64,000 nucleotides of DNA from Curtobacterium herbarum (GTDB lineage Bacteria > Actinomycetota > Actinomycetes > Actinomycetales > Microbacteriaceae), in contig NZ_JAFBBT010000001.1 of assembly GCF_016907335.1 (NCBI RefSeq), positions 1,736,001 through 1,800,000 on the forward strand. Reading direction: 5' to 3'. Of this stretch, positions 24,385 to 32,726 are shown piece after piece. The first letter of the stretch is position 1, and the number at the start of each line of letters is the position of its first letter. The position numbers and the translations under genes are program-made. The notes beneath the pieces are model-generated. The model had not been told where the DNA came from and did not search any database. It saw only the letters and a program-made list of their open reading frames with translations.

Positions 24385-25007
24385 GCCGCGTCCACGGCCG
24401 CGCGCAGGACGTAGGCGCTCGACTGTGCGCCCGGGTCGCGGTGCCCGACGGCGCGGTCGCCGAGGTAGCTCGCACGACCCTTGCGGGCGACGAGCGCGTC
24501 GGTCGACTCCGCACCGGTGGCGGCGGCGTCGGCGGCGGCGGCGAGCACGCGCTCCGGGGTCTCCCCCGCGGCGGCGGCCGCTGCTGCCGCGTCGACGGCC
24601 GGAGTCCATGCGTCGATCATCGTCTTGTCGCCGACCTCGGCCTTGCCACGCGACACGACTCCGTCGCGCGCCGCGGTGAGGACCGCGACCAGCGTGTCGG
24701 CGTCGAGCTCGGTGGCGTCACCCGCGGCCTGGGCCGCCTTGAGGTACGCGGTGCCGAAGAGCGGGCCGGCCGCACCGCCCACGGTGGAGATGAGCTTCGT
24801 CGCGACGAGCTTGAACACCGCACCCGGGGACTCGAGGTCCGCGTCGTCGAGCGCGACGAGCACCGCCCGGAACCCGCGGTCGAGGTTCTCACCGTGGTCG
24901 CCGTCGCCGATCTCACGGTCCAGCGTGATCAGCTCCGCCCGGTGCTCGTCGATGGTGGCGGCGGTCCGGCGGACCCAGTCGATGGCCCAGGCGGTGTCGA
25001 GCGACAA
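24381..25007 (-). CDS. dhaL: Dihydroxyacetone kinase ADP-binding subunit DhaL
   Basis: A 208-residue subunit that carries ADP as a permanent coenzyme, rephosphorylated by DhaM and used to phosphorylate DHA bound to DhaK. The metal-binding aspartates are in LDREIGDGDHGENL (Asp30, Asp35, Asp37), followed by the helical barrel with STVGGAAGPLFGTAYL and GKAEVGDKTMIDAW. The start is TTG (LSLDTAW), preceded by AAGGGA; no ATG or GTG fits the expected N-terminus. A 62-base gap separates it from dhaK upstream. Confidence 0.94.
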   Translation of the reverse strand: MSLDTAWAIDWVRRTAATIDEHRAELITLDREIGDGDHGENLDRGFRAVLVALDDADLESPGAVFKLVATKLISTVGGAAGPLFGTAYLKAAQAAGDATELDADTLVAVLTAARDGVVSRGKAEVGDKTMIDAWTPAVDAAAAAAAAGETPERVLAAAADAAATGAESTDALVARKGRASYLGDRAVGHRDPGAQSSAYVLRAAVDAA

Positions 25008-25069
25008 GGTGTGTCCCTTCGTGCGGCCGACCGGTGGGTCGGCGTCGTGAGCGGAGTCGTCGTGCGGTG

Positions 25070-26071
25070 TCAGCGTCCCCAGCGGAGCGACGGCGTCTCC
25101 ACCGGCGCGTCCCAGAGTGCCGTGAGGTCCTCGTCGAGCACCGTGACGGTGAGCGAGAACCCCTGCATCTCGAGGGAGGTGACGTAGTTGCCGACCAGGC
25201 TACGCGCGACCGTGTGGCCGCGATCCGACAGGACCTCGGCGGCGCGTCGGTAGGCGATGTAGAGCTCAGACTGCGGCGTGCCGCCCATGCCGTTGACGAG
25301 CAGGAGCAGCTGCGAGCCGGCGGGTGCCTGCAGGTCGGTCAGGATCGGCTCGAGCACGCGGTCGACCAGTTCGTCGGCCGGTGCCATCGGGATCCGCTCA
25401 CGGCCCGGCTCGCCGTGGATGCCGATGCCGAGCTCGACCTCATCGTCGGCCAGCGTGAACGAGGGCTCCCCGGCGTGCGGCACGGTGCCGGAGGCCAGCG
25501 CGAGTCCCATGGACCGGGTCACGTCGTTCACGTGCCGGGCCACGGCCGCGACGGCGTCCAGGTCGTCGCCCCGCTCGGCGGCGGCGCCCGCGCACTTCTC
25601 GACGACGACGGTGCCGGCGACACCACGACGGCCGGCGGTGAAGAGCGAGTCCTGCACGGCGACGTCGTCGTCCACCACGACGCTCTCGACCCGGACGTCG
25701 TCCATCGCGGCGAGCTCGGCGGCGGTCTCGAAGTTCAGGACGTCGCCGGTGTAGTTCTTCACGATGTGCAGGACACCGGCTCCCCCGTCGACGGCCTTCG
25801 TGGCGGCGACGATCGGGTCGGGTGTCGGGCTGGTGAACACCGGGCCGGGGACCGCGGCGTCGAGCATGCCGAACCCGACGAAGCCGGCGTGCAGGGGCTC
25901 GTGTCCGCTGCCGCCACCGCTGACGATGCCGACCTTGCCGCGGACGGGGGCGTCTCGGCGGTGCAGGTGCACGGGGTCCTCGACGAGCACCACGTGGTCG
26001 GCATGGGCGAGGGCGAACCCCCGGACGGTCTCGATGACGACGTCGTGCGGGTCGTTGATGAGCTTCTTCAT
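25070..26071 (-). CDS. dhaK: Dihydroxyacetone kinase DHA-binding subunit DhaK
   Basis: A 333-residue subunit that binds dihydroxyacetone covalently as a hemiaminal on a histidine. Visible features are the start MKKLINDPHDVV, the glycine loop SGGGSGHEPLH (51-61), KNYTGD (105-110) and the catalytic His219 in GIGIHGEPG. It is full length for a PTS-type DhaK, without an attached DhaL domain. GGAGG sits just upstream of the ATG. It is the first gene of the dhaKLM operon, facing away from glpF across a 368-base control region. Confidence 0.95.
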   Translation of the reverse strand: MKKLINDPHDVVIETVRGFALAHADHVVLVEDPVHLHRRDAPVRGKVGIVSGGGSGHEPLHAGFVGFGMLDAAVPGPVFTSPTPDPIVAATKAVDGGAGVLHIVKNYTGDVLNFETAAELAAMDDVRVESVVVDDDVAVQDSLFTAGRRGVAGTVVVEKCAGAAAERGDDLDAVAAVARHVNDVTRSMGLALASGTVPHAGEPSFTLADDEVELGIGIHGEPGRERIPMAPADELVDRVLEPILTDLQAPAGSQLLLLVNGMGGTPQSELYIAYRRAAEVLSDRGHTVARSLVGNYVTSLEMQGFSLTVTVLDEDLTALWDAPVETPSLRWGR

Positions 26072-26232
26072 GCTGCGCCTCCGGCAGAGCGACGTGGGGG
26101 TGACGCGGGTACGACACCGTTGTCCGGCACCGGTCCACCGTCTGCACACCGCCGACGTCGTCCGGAGTCGGCTCACTGTACCGCCGGGACCCGTCCGCGC
26201 CAGGGCAGCTCCGGGTGCCTGTGCCACCGTTC

Positions 26233-26246
26233 TGCACGTTCGTGCA
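26233..26246. promoter_or_regulatory. Palindrome TGCACG-TT-CGTGCA, candidate operator
   Basis: Perfect 6-base arms with a 2-base spacer, placed centrally between the divergent dhaKLM and glpFK operons. Position fits a shared operator for a glycerol/DHA-responsive regulator; the protein family is not deducible. Confidence 0.45.
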
Positions 26247-26362
26247 ACGGCCGGGTGGCTCGGCCCGGCCCCCGCGTCCTCGCGCATCCACGACCGGTGC
26301 ACGTCCGTTCACTTTCGCGCGATTGCGGTTCGTGACCAGCACCCACCGGAAATCCCCAGCAC

Positions 26363-26368
26363 TATGCT
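26363..26368 (+). promoter_or_regulatory. -10 element (TATGCT) for glpF
   Basis: TATGCT lies about 70 bases before the glpF start, giving a leader with a good ribosome-binding site. No convincing -35 at 16-18 bases is seen, consistent with an activator-dependent or weak promoter. Confidence 0.45.
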
Positions 26369-26439
26369 CGGGCTCAATCACTCGACGGGGAGTGCCGGTG
26401 CTCAGCCGGGTCCCCGACCACAGCAAATCGGAGGTACCG

Positions 26440-27162
26440 GTGGACGACATCGGCGTCAAATTCCTGTCTGAGCTCGTCGGCACGGCGATGCTCATCATCC
26501 TGGGTGGCGGCGTGGTCGCCGCCGTCTCGCTCACGAAGTCCAAGGGCTTCGGCGCAGGCTTCCTCATGGTCACCATCGGTTGGGGCTTCGCGGTCTTCGC
26601 CGGCGTCACCGTCTCGTACAAGTCCGGCGGCCAGCTGAACCCGGCCGTGACCATCGCGCAGGCCATCCTCGGCAAGATCACCGTCGGCGAGATGTTCCTC
26701 TTCTGGCTCGCGCAGCTCATCGGCGCGATCATCGGTGCCGTCATCGTCTGGCTCGCCTACAAGCAGCACTTCGACGAGGAGCCCGACCCGGCCGCCAAGC
26801 TCGGCGTCTTCTCGACCGGGCCCGCGATCCGCAACTACGCGTGGAACCTGGTCACCGAGATCATCGGCACGTTCGTCCTCGTGTTCGTGGTCCTCGCCTT
26901 CACGAACGGCAAGACCCCGTCCGAGCTCGGTGCCATCCCGGTCGCCTTCCTGGTGATCGCGATCGGTGTCTCGCTCGGTGGCCCGACCGGCTACGCGATC
27001 AACCCGGCCCGTGACCTCGGCCCGCGCATCGCGCACGCCTTCCTGCCGATCAAGGGCAAGGGCACCAGCGACTGGTCCTACGCCTGGGTCCCGGTCGTCG
27101 GCCCGCTCGTCGGTGGTGCGCTCGCCGCGCTGCTCTCCGGCCCGCTGCTCCCGCTGGCGTAG
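26440..27162 (+). CDS. glpF: Glycerol facilitator GlpF (MIP family)
   Basis: A 240-residue six-helix channel. Both pore NPA motifs are present: SGGQLNPAVTIAQ (NPA 67-69) and GYAINPARDLGPR (NPA 188-190), the second followed by Asp192, which favours a glycerol-type pore over a pure water channel. The GTG start follows CGGAGG at ideal spacing. It precedes glpK by a 216-base spacer and is divergent from dhaKLM, so glycerol and other small polyols entering here can be used by either kinase route. Confidence 0.93.
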   Translation: MDDIGVKFLSELVGTAMLIILGGGVVAAVSLTKSKGFGAGFLMVTIGWGFAVFAGVTVSYKSGGQLNPAVTIAQAILGKITVGEMFLFWLAQLIGAIIGAVIVWLAYKQHFDEEPDPAAKLGVFSTGPAIRNYAWNLVTEIIGTFVLVFVVLAFTNGKTPSELGAIPVAFLVIAIGVSLGGPTGYAINPARDLGPRIAHAFLPIKGKGTSDWSYAWVPVVGPLVGGALAALLSGPLLPLA

Positions 27163-27170
27163 GCCGCGCA

Positions 27171-27200
27171 GCACCAGCACCAGCACCAGCACCAGCACCA
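27171..27200. repeat. Hexanucleotide tandem repeat (GCACCA)5
   Basis: Five exact copies directly after the glpF stop. In the same spacer a 16-bp unit CACCGCACCACCCGAA is repeated twice (27283-27298, 27299-27314). The 216-base spacer holds no gene; these repeats are its main content. Copy number could vary between strains. Confidence 0.85.
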
Positions 27201-27378
27201 CGCACGACCAGCACCGCCCGCGCGGCCGCCGCACTGCACCTCCCACGTGGCGGCCGCGTCCCACCCAGCGCGTCCAGGCGCGCACCGCACCACCCGAACA
27301 CCGCACCACCCGAACCACCTGAGCGACCGGGTCGACCCGTCCCGGTCGCAGCACCGAACACCGTCGTAAGGAGCACCA

Positions 27379-28890
27379 ATGGCCGACTACATCGTCGCCA
27401 TCGACCAGGGCACGACCAGCACGCGAGCGATCGTCTTCGACCACTCCGGGTCGATCGTCTCCGTCGGTCAGAAGGAACACGAGCAGATCTTCCCGCGCGC
27501 CGGTTGGGTCGAGCACGACCCCGCGGAGATCTGGGACAACACCCGTGAGGTCATCGGCCAGGCACTCTCCCGCGCCGACATCACCCGTCACGACGTCGCC
27601 GCCGTCGGCATCACGAACCAGCGCGAGACCGCCGTCGTCTGGGACCGCACCACCGGCAAGGCCGTCTACAACGCCATCGTCTGGCAGGACACCCGCACCC
27701 AGGCGCTCGTCGACAAGCTCGCCGACGGCGACACCGACCGCTACAAGGCCATCGTGGGCCTGCCCCTGGCGACGTACTTCGCCGGCACCAAGATCATGTG
27801 GATCCTCGAGAACGTCGAGGGTGCCCGTGAGAAGGCCGAGGCGGGCGACCTGCTCTTCGGCACCACCGACACCTGGGTCCTCTGGAACCTGACCGGTGGC
27901 ACCGACGGCGGCGTCCACAAGACCGACGTCACCAACGCCTCGCGCACCCTGTTCATGGACCTCGAGACGCTGCAGTGGCGCGACGACATCCTGGCCGACT
28001 TCGGGGTGCCGAAGTCGATGCTCCCCGAGATCGTCAGCTCCTCCGAGGTCTACGGCCACGTCGAGTCCTCGAGCCTCCTCCGCGAGGTCCCGATCGCCGG
28101 CATCCTGGGCGACCAGCAGGCAGCGACGTTCGGCCAGGCGGCCTTCGACCAGGGCGAGTCGAAGAACACCTACGGCACCGGTAACTTCCTCATCTTCAAC
28201 ACGGGCACCGACATCGTCCGCTCGGAGAACGGGCTGCTCACCACCGTCGGCTACAAGCTCGGCGACCAGGAGACGCACTACGCACTCGAGGGGTCGATCG
28301 CCGTCACCGGGTCGCTCATCCAGTGGCTCCGCGACAACCTCGGCATCATCGGCAGCGCGCCCGAGGTCGAGACCCTCGCCAAGTCGGTCGAGGACAACGG
28401 TGGCGTCTACTTCGTCCCCGCCTTCTCGGGCCTCTTCGCCCCCTACTGGCGTCCGGACGCCCGTGGCGCGCTCGTCGGCCTCACCCGCTACGTCAACAAG
28501 GGCCACATCGCGCGTGCCGCCCTCGAGGCGACGGCCCTCCAGACCCGTGAGGTCCTGGACGCCGTCAACGCGGACTCCGGCGTCGAGCTCACCGAGCTCA
28601 AGGTCGACGGCGGCATGACCGCCAACGACGCGCTCATGCAGTTCCAGGCCGACATCCTCGACGTCCCCGTGGTCCGCCCGGTCGTCGCCGAGACGACGGC
28701 CCTCGGCGCCGCCTACGCCGCCGGCCTGGCCGTCGGGTTCTGGGCGAACCTCGACGAGCTCCGCGCCAACTGGCAGGAGGACAAGCGGTGGACGCCGTCC
28801 ATGGACGCCGAGGAGCGCGAGCGCACGCTGCGCCTCTGGAAGAAGGCCGTCACGAAGACCTTCGACTGGGTCGACGAGGACGTCCGCTGA
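27379..28890 (+). CDS. glpK: Glycerol kinase GlpK
   Basis: A 503-residue FGGY-family kinase that makes sn-glycerol 3-phosphate from glycerol and ATP. The N-terminal phosphate site [13 protein letters not shown], the glycerol site with [20 protein letters not shown], the segment IVWQDTRT, and the C-terminal ATP domain with [24 protein letters not shown] and [19 protein letters not shown] are all intact. AAGGAG precedes the ATG. It is probably co-expressed with glpF. No glpD lies in the window, so oxidation of glycerol 3-phosphate must be encoded elsewhere. Confidence 0.97.
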   Translation: MADYIVAIDQGTTSTRAIVFDHSGSIVSVGQKEHEQIFPRAGWVEHDPAEIWDNTREVIGQALSRADITRHDVAAVGITNQRETAVVWDRTTGKAVYNAIVWQDTRTQALVDKLADGDTDRYKAIVGLPLATYFAGTKIMWILENVEGAREKAEAGDLLFGTTDTWVLWNLTGGTDGGVHKTDVTNASRTLFMDLETLQWRDDILADFGVPKSMLPEIVSSSEVYGHVESSSLLREVPIAGILGDQQAATFGQAAFDQGESKNTYGTGNFLIFNTGTDIVRSENGLLTTVGYKLGDQETHYALEGSIAVTGSLIQWLRDNLGIIGSAPEVETLAKSVEDNGGVYFVPAFSGLFAPYWRPDARGALVGLTRYVNKGHIARAALEATALQTREVLDAVNADSGVELTELKVDGGMTANDALMQFQADILDVPVVRPVVAETTALGAAYAAGLAVGFWANLDELRANWQEDKRWTPSMDAEERERTLRLWKKAVTKTFDWVDEDVR

Positions 28891-28918
28891 CCCAGGTCGC
28901 CTGACCGACCACGCGACA

Positions 28919-28966
28919 GACGGGAGGCCCGTACCGGTTCTGCGGAACCGGTACGGGCCTCCCGTC
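28919..28966. terminator. Bidirectional terminator glpK/trpD
   Basis: Perfect 22-bp arms with a TGCG loop. Both arms carry an exact copy of GACGGGAGGCCCG (28919-28931, complement 28954-28966). It separates convergent genes. Confidence 0.88.
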
Positions 28967-29003
28967 GTCGCGTGGTGGGAACGTCCGGAGCGGACGCCGA
29001 GGC

Positions 29004-30080
29004 TCAGGCCGGGACGGCGGACGGGGTGGAGGCCGGCGGCACGCCGACCCACTCGTCCAGTTTGCGCATGGCCGCCCCGGAATCGATCGAGTCCGACGCG
29101 ACGACGAGCTGCTCGCGGAACCGCTGCAGGATCGGACGGTCGGCCTCGGTCGGGTCCTGCGCGAGCCGGAAGGACACCAGGCCGGCCGCGGCGTTGAGCA
29201 GGACGATGTCGCGCACCGGGCCGGTCTCCCCCGCCAGGACCCGGCGGACGATCGCGGCGTTCTCCGCTGGCTCGCCGCCGAGCAGGTCCTCGGTCCGGGC
29301 ACGGGCGATGCCGAGGTCGCGCGGGTCGAGGTCGTGCTCGGTGATGCGCCCGCCGGACACCTCCCAGATGTGGCTGTGGCCGGTCGTGGTGAGTTCGTCG
29401 AGCCCGTCGTCGCCGCGGAACACGAGCGCGGTCGCCCCACGGGTCTGGAACACGCCCGTGATGATCGGCACGAGTTCGAGCTGCGCCACGCCGACCGCGT
29501 TCGCCTCGCACCGTGCCGGGTTCACCAGCGGGCCGAGGAAGTTGAACACCGTGGGGACGCCGATCTCGCGCCGGACCGGGGCTGCGTGGGCGAATCCGGG
29601 GTGGAACGCGCTGGCGAACGCGAAGGTCAGACCGACACGCCGGAACGTCTCGGCGACACGCGCGGCGTCCATCGTGAGGTCGAGGCCGAGCGCGGCCAGC
29701 ACGTCGCTGGAGCCGGACTTCGAGGAGCTCGCGCGGTTGCCGTGCTTGACGACGGGGACGCCCGCGGCGGCGATGACGATCGCGGCCATGGTCGAGACGT
29801 TGACCGTGCCGACCACGTCACCACCGGTGCCGACGATGTCGAGGGCCATCGGGTCGACGTCGAGCGGGACCGCGGCGTCGAGGATCGCGTCGCGGAACCC
29901 GACCACCTCGTCGACGGTCTCGCCTTTCGCGCGGAGGGCCACGGCGAAGGCGGCGATCTGTGCGGAGGTGGCCTTCCCCTGCACGATCTGCTCCATGGCC
30001 CATGTGGACTGCCTGATCGAGAGGTCCTCGCGCGCCATGAGCGCGCTGATCACGGCCGGCCAGGAGAGTGCGTCAGACAT
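29004..30080 (-). CDS. trpD: Anthranilate phosphoribosyltransferase TrpD
   Basis: A 358-residue enzyme of tryptophan synthesis that joins anthranilate and PRPP. The PRPP loop DIVGTGGDVVGTVNVSTMAA, the anthranilate-site KHGNRASSSKSGSSDVL and the metal motif DDGLDELTT are intact. It stands alone rather than in a trp operon, divergent from the respiratory cluster, an arrangement common in Microbacteriaceae. The ATG lies six bases after a TACGAT element with no ribosome-binding site, so the mRNA is probably leaderless. Confidence 0.96.
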   Translation of the reverse strand: MSDALSWPAVISALMAREDLSIRQSTWAMEQIVQGKATSAQIAAFAVALRAKGETVDEVVGFRDAILDAAVPLDVDPMALDIVGTGGDVVGTVNVSTMAAIVIAAAGVPVVKHGNRASSSKSGSSDVLAALGLDLTMDAARVAETFRRVGLTFAFASAFHPGFAHAAPVRREIGVPTVFNFLGPLVNPARCEANAVGVAQLELVPIITGVFQTRGATALVFRGDDGLDELTTTGHSHIWEVSGGRITEHDLDPRDLGIARARTEDLLGGEPAENAAIVRRVLAGETGPVRDIVLLNAAAGLVSFRLAQDPTEADRPILQRFREQLVVASDSIDSGAAMRKLDEWVGVPPASTPSAVPA

Positions 30081-30086
30081 GGCTCG

Positions 30087-30092
30087 ATCGTA
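30087..30092 (-). promoter_or_regulatory. -10 element (TACGAT), leaderless trpD
   Basis: On the minus strand TACGAT is followed by six bases and then the trpD ATG. Confidence 0.55.
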
Positions 30093-30146
30093 CTGATTCT
30101 GGAGGACCCGCCAGTTGCCTGCGAAAACACTGTCGGGGGTTTCCGC

Positions 30147-30152
30147 CATAAT
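30147..30152 (+). promoter_or_regulatory. -10 element (CATAAT) for the ctaE-qcrCAB operon
   Basis: CATAAT is seven bases before the GTG chosen for ctaE, a close match to consensus and leaderless spacing. This probably drives the respiratory operon. Confidence 0.6.
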
Positions 30153-30159
30153 GGAAGAC

Positions 30160-30789
30160 GTGACAAGCACCCCTCTCTCCAGATCCGTCAGCGGTCCGGT
30201 CCTGAACAGGCCGAACCCCGTTGCCGTGGGGACGATCGTGTGGCTGGGCAGCGAGGTCATGTTCTTCGCCGGCCTGTTCGCGATCTACTTCACGCTGCGA
30301 AGCACCTCCCCCGAGCTCTGGGCAACCGAGAGCGCCAAGCTCGAGGTGCCGTTCGCGTCGGTGAACACCATCGTCCTGGTGCTGTCGAGCTTCGCCTGCC
30401 AGTTCGCGGTCTTCGCCGCCGAGCGGTTCCAGGTGCACCGCACCAGCTGGAACCCCCGGGACTGGGGCATGACGGAGTGGTTCTTCGTCACCTACTGCAT
30501 GGGCGCGATCTTCGTCTGTGGGCAGATCTTCGAGTACGCCAACCTCTGGCACGAGGGCATGACGCTCTCCTCGAGCGCCTACGGCTCCGCGTTCTACATG
30601 ACCACCGGCTTCCACGGTCTGCACGTGACCGGCGGTCTCATCGCCTTCCTCCTCACGCTCGGGCGTGGGTTCGCCGCGAAGAACTTCGGCCACAAGGAAG
30701 CCACCACGGCGATCGTCGTGTCCTACTACTGGCACTTCGTCGACGTCGTGTGGATCGGTCTCTTCGCCGTCATCTACCTCCTCAAGTGA
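30160..30789 (+). CDS. ctaE: Cytochrome c oxidase subunit III (CtaE)
   Basis: A 209-residue membrane protein with five predicted helices, the usual actinobacterial form of subunit III of the aa3 oxidase. Recognisable stretches are [50 protein letters not shown] and the C-terminal [14 protein letters not shown]. The GTG ([10 protein letters not shown]) is preferred because of the CATAAT spacing; an in-frame ATG nine bases upstream overlaps the -10. It heads the ctaE-qcrC-qcrA-qcrB order typical of actinobacteria, where complexes III and IV form one supercomplex. Confidence 0.95.
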   Translation: MTSTPLSRSVSGPVLNRPNPVAVGTIVWLGSEVMFFAGLFAIYFTLRSTSPELWATESAKLEVPFASVNTIVLVLSSFACQFAVFAAERFQVHRTSWNPRDWGMTEWFFVTYCMGAIFVCGQIFEYANLWHEGMTLSSSAYGSAFYMTTGFHGLHVTGGLIAFLLTLGRGFAAKNFGHKEATTAIVVSYYWHFVDVVWIGLFAVIYLLK

Positions 30790-30809
30790 GAATCAGGCAC
30801 CCCCACAGC

Positions 30810-31625
30810 ATGTTCAACACATCGAAGAAGAACAAGAAGGGCCGTCGCTCCCCCCTGGCGACCGTGTCCCTCCTCGCCGTCGCCCTCATGACGACGGGTG
30901 GTGCCTACGCACTGTTCAGCACCTCGGCCAACGCCGACGACAGCACCAACACGACCCTGGCCGCATCCAGCCAGTCGCAGGTCAACGAGGGCCAGAAGCT
31001 CTTCGCGTCGAACTGCGCCACCTGCCACGGACTGTCGGCCCAGGGGACCAGCGAGGGCCCGTCCCTCATCGGTGTCGGCGCCGCCTCGGTCGACTTCCAG
31101 GTCGGCACCGGCCGCATGCCGCTCGCCGCCCAGGGTCCCCAGGGTGAAGAGAAGCCCGCGCAGTTCACGGACCAGCAAGTCGACGCGATGGCCTCCTACG
31201 TCGCCTCGCTCGGCCCCGGCCCGTCGATCCCCTCGTCGAAGCTCACCGACGGTGCCGAGGGTGACGCAGCCGAAGGCGCCGAGCTCTTCCGCATCAACTG
31301 CGCGATGTGCCACAACGTCGCCGGCGCCGGTGGCGCACTGACCGAGGGCAAGTACGCGCCGAACCTGCGCGACGTCTCCGGCAAGCACATCTACGAGGCC
31401 ATGCTCACCGGCCCGCAGAACATGCCGGTCTTCAACGACCTGAACCTGACCCCCGACCAGAAGGCCGACGTCATCACGTACCTCAAGTACGTGCAGGACA
31501 ACAAGTCACCCGGTGGCTTCGGCCTGGGTGACCTCGGCCCGGTCGCCGAGGGTCTGTTCATCTGGATCTTCGGTCTCGGAGCGGTCGTCGCGATGACCGT
31601 CTGGCTGACCGCGAAGACCAACTGA
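30810..31625 (+). CDS. qcrC: Di-haem cytochrome c subunit QcrC of the bc1 complex
   Basis: A 271-residue protein with a basic N-terminus, a signal/anchor helix (about 14-36), two c-type haem sites, CATCH (69-73) and CAMCH (164-168), and a C-terminal membrane helix (about 245-266). Two haems in one subunit are the actinobacterial hallmark: the protein replaces soluble cytochrome c and passes electrons directly to the oxidase. The start is uncertain. ATG gives MFNTSKKNKKGRR with a weak upstream site; an in-frame GTG 24 bases earlier overlaps the ctaE stop (GTGA) and would couple translation. Confidence 0.95.
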   Translation: MFNTSKKNKKGRRSPLATVSLLAVALMTTGGAYALFSTSANADDSTNTTLAASSQSQVNEGQKLFASNCATCHGLSAQGTSEGPSLIGVGAASVDFQVGTGRMPLAAQGPQGEEKPAQFTDQQVDAMASYVASLGPGPSIPSSKLTDGAEGDAAEGAELFRINCAMCHNVAGAGGALTEGKYAPNLRDVSGKHIYEAMLTGPQNMPVFNDLNLTPDQKADVITYLKYVQDNKSPGGFGLGDLGPVAEGLFIWIFGLGAVVAMTVWLTAKTN

Positions 31626-31658
31626 TCGTCCGTGTCGCACGACACTGAAGGGAACACC

Positions 31659-32726
31659 ATGGCAGAGCACGACGACGACGCGCTGAGCTCGTCCTCGGCT
31701 GTCGAGAAGCACGGCGCCACGGAGCCGGTCGGGACCGCTGTCCTGCCGCACGAGCCGTTCGAGAACCCGGGCGAGCCGCCGCACCGTGCCCGCCGCACCG
31801 ACGTCGACCCGAAGAAGCAGCGTCTGGCCGAGCGCCAGGTCGCCACGTTCTTCTACGTGTCGATCGTCGCGAGCGTCCTGTCGATCGCCGCGTACATCGC
31901 CTTCCCGATCGACCCGAACGACTTCGGGACGGTCCGTACCGCGAACCTCTTCCTCGGTCTCTCCATCACCCTCGCGCTCCTGGCCCTGGGCATCGGTGCC
32001 GTCTACTGGTCGAAGACGCTCGTCTCCGACCGCGAGATCACCGAGATGCGCCACACCACACGTGGCACGGACGCGACCCGCGCCAAGGCGGTCGAAGCGT
32101 TCCAGCTCGCCGACAAGGAGTCCGGCTTCAGCCGTCGCAAGCTGATCCGCAACTCCCTCATCGGCGCCCTGGTCGCCTTCCCCCTCCCCGGCATCGTCCT
32201 GGTGCGCGACCTCGCGCCGAAGGACGACCCGAACGAGCTGCTCCGTCACACCTTCTGGAAGTCGGGCCTCCGCCTGACCAAGGACCCGACGGGTCTGCCG
32301 ATCAAGGCCTCCGACGTCACCATCGGCTCGGTCTTCCACGTCATCCCCGAGGGCATGCTCGACTCCGAGGACATGCTCGAGGAGAAGGCCAAGGCCGCAG
32401 TCCTGCTGATGCGCCTCGACCCGAAGGACCTCAACCCCGCCAAGGGCCACGAGAACTGGGGCTACGACGGCATCGTCGCGTACTCCAAGATCTGCACCCA
32501 CGTCGGATGCCCGGTCGCGCTCTACGAGCAGCAGACGCACCACCTGCTGTGCCCGTGCCACCAGTCCACCTTCGATGTCTCGAACAACTGCGAGGTCATC
32601 TTCGGACCGGCGGCCCGCCCCCTTCCCCAACTTCCGATCTCGGTCGATGACGACGGCTACCTGGTCGCACAGAGCGACTTCCACGAGCCGGTCGGCCCGT
32701 CCTTCTGGGAGCGTGCCCGCTCATGA
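31659..32726 (+). CDS. qcrA: Rieske iron-sulfur subunit QcrA of the bc1 complex
   Basis: A 355-residue membrane-bound Rieske protein. A charged N-terminal region of about 60 residues precedes three membrane helices (about 62-82, 96-117, 163-182), again an actinobacterial form. The [2Fe-2S] ligands are in CTHVGC (279-284) and CPCH (298-301), with the disulfide cysteines present. GAAGGG precedes the ATG; an in-frame GTG 27 bases earlier lacks a site. The stop overlaps qcrB (ATGA). Confidence 0.95.
   Translation: MAEHDDDALSSSSAVEKHGATEPVGTAVLPHEPFENPGEPPHRARRTDVDPKKQRLAERQVATFFYVSIVASVLSIAAYIAFPIDPNDFGTVRTANLFLGLSITLALLALGIGAVYWSKTLVSDREITEMRHTTRGTDATRAKAVEAFQLADKESGFSRRKLIRNSLIGALVAFPLPGIVLVRDLAPKDDPNELLRHTFWKSGLRLTKDPTGLPIKASDVTIGSVFHVIPEGMLDSEDMLEEKAKAAVLLMRLDPKDLNPAKGHENWGYDGIVAYSKICTHVGCPVALYEQQTHHLLCPCHQSTFDVSNNCEVIFGPAARPLPQLPISVDDDGYLVAQSDFHEPVGPSFWERARS

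Larger units (their letters stand above)
26072..26439. other. 368-base control region between dhaK and glpF
   Basis: No gene seen. It contains both divergent promoters, the palindrome TGCACG-TT-CGTGCA listed separately, and near glpF a TATGCT element at 26363-26368. No regulator gene is adjacent, so control is probably by a protein encoded elsewhere. Confidence 0.7.

Noticed and set aside
27171..27200. Possible CRISPR-like repeat
   Set aside because: Units are contiguous hexamers without spacers; no cas genes.
26374..29511. Minus-strand frame of about 1,045 codons opposite glpF and glpK
   Set aside because: It runs across the hairpin and both genes in antisense; no recognisable motifs.
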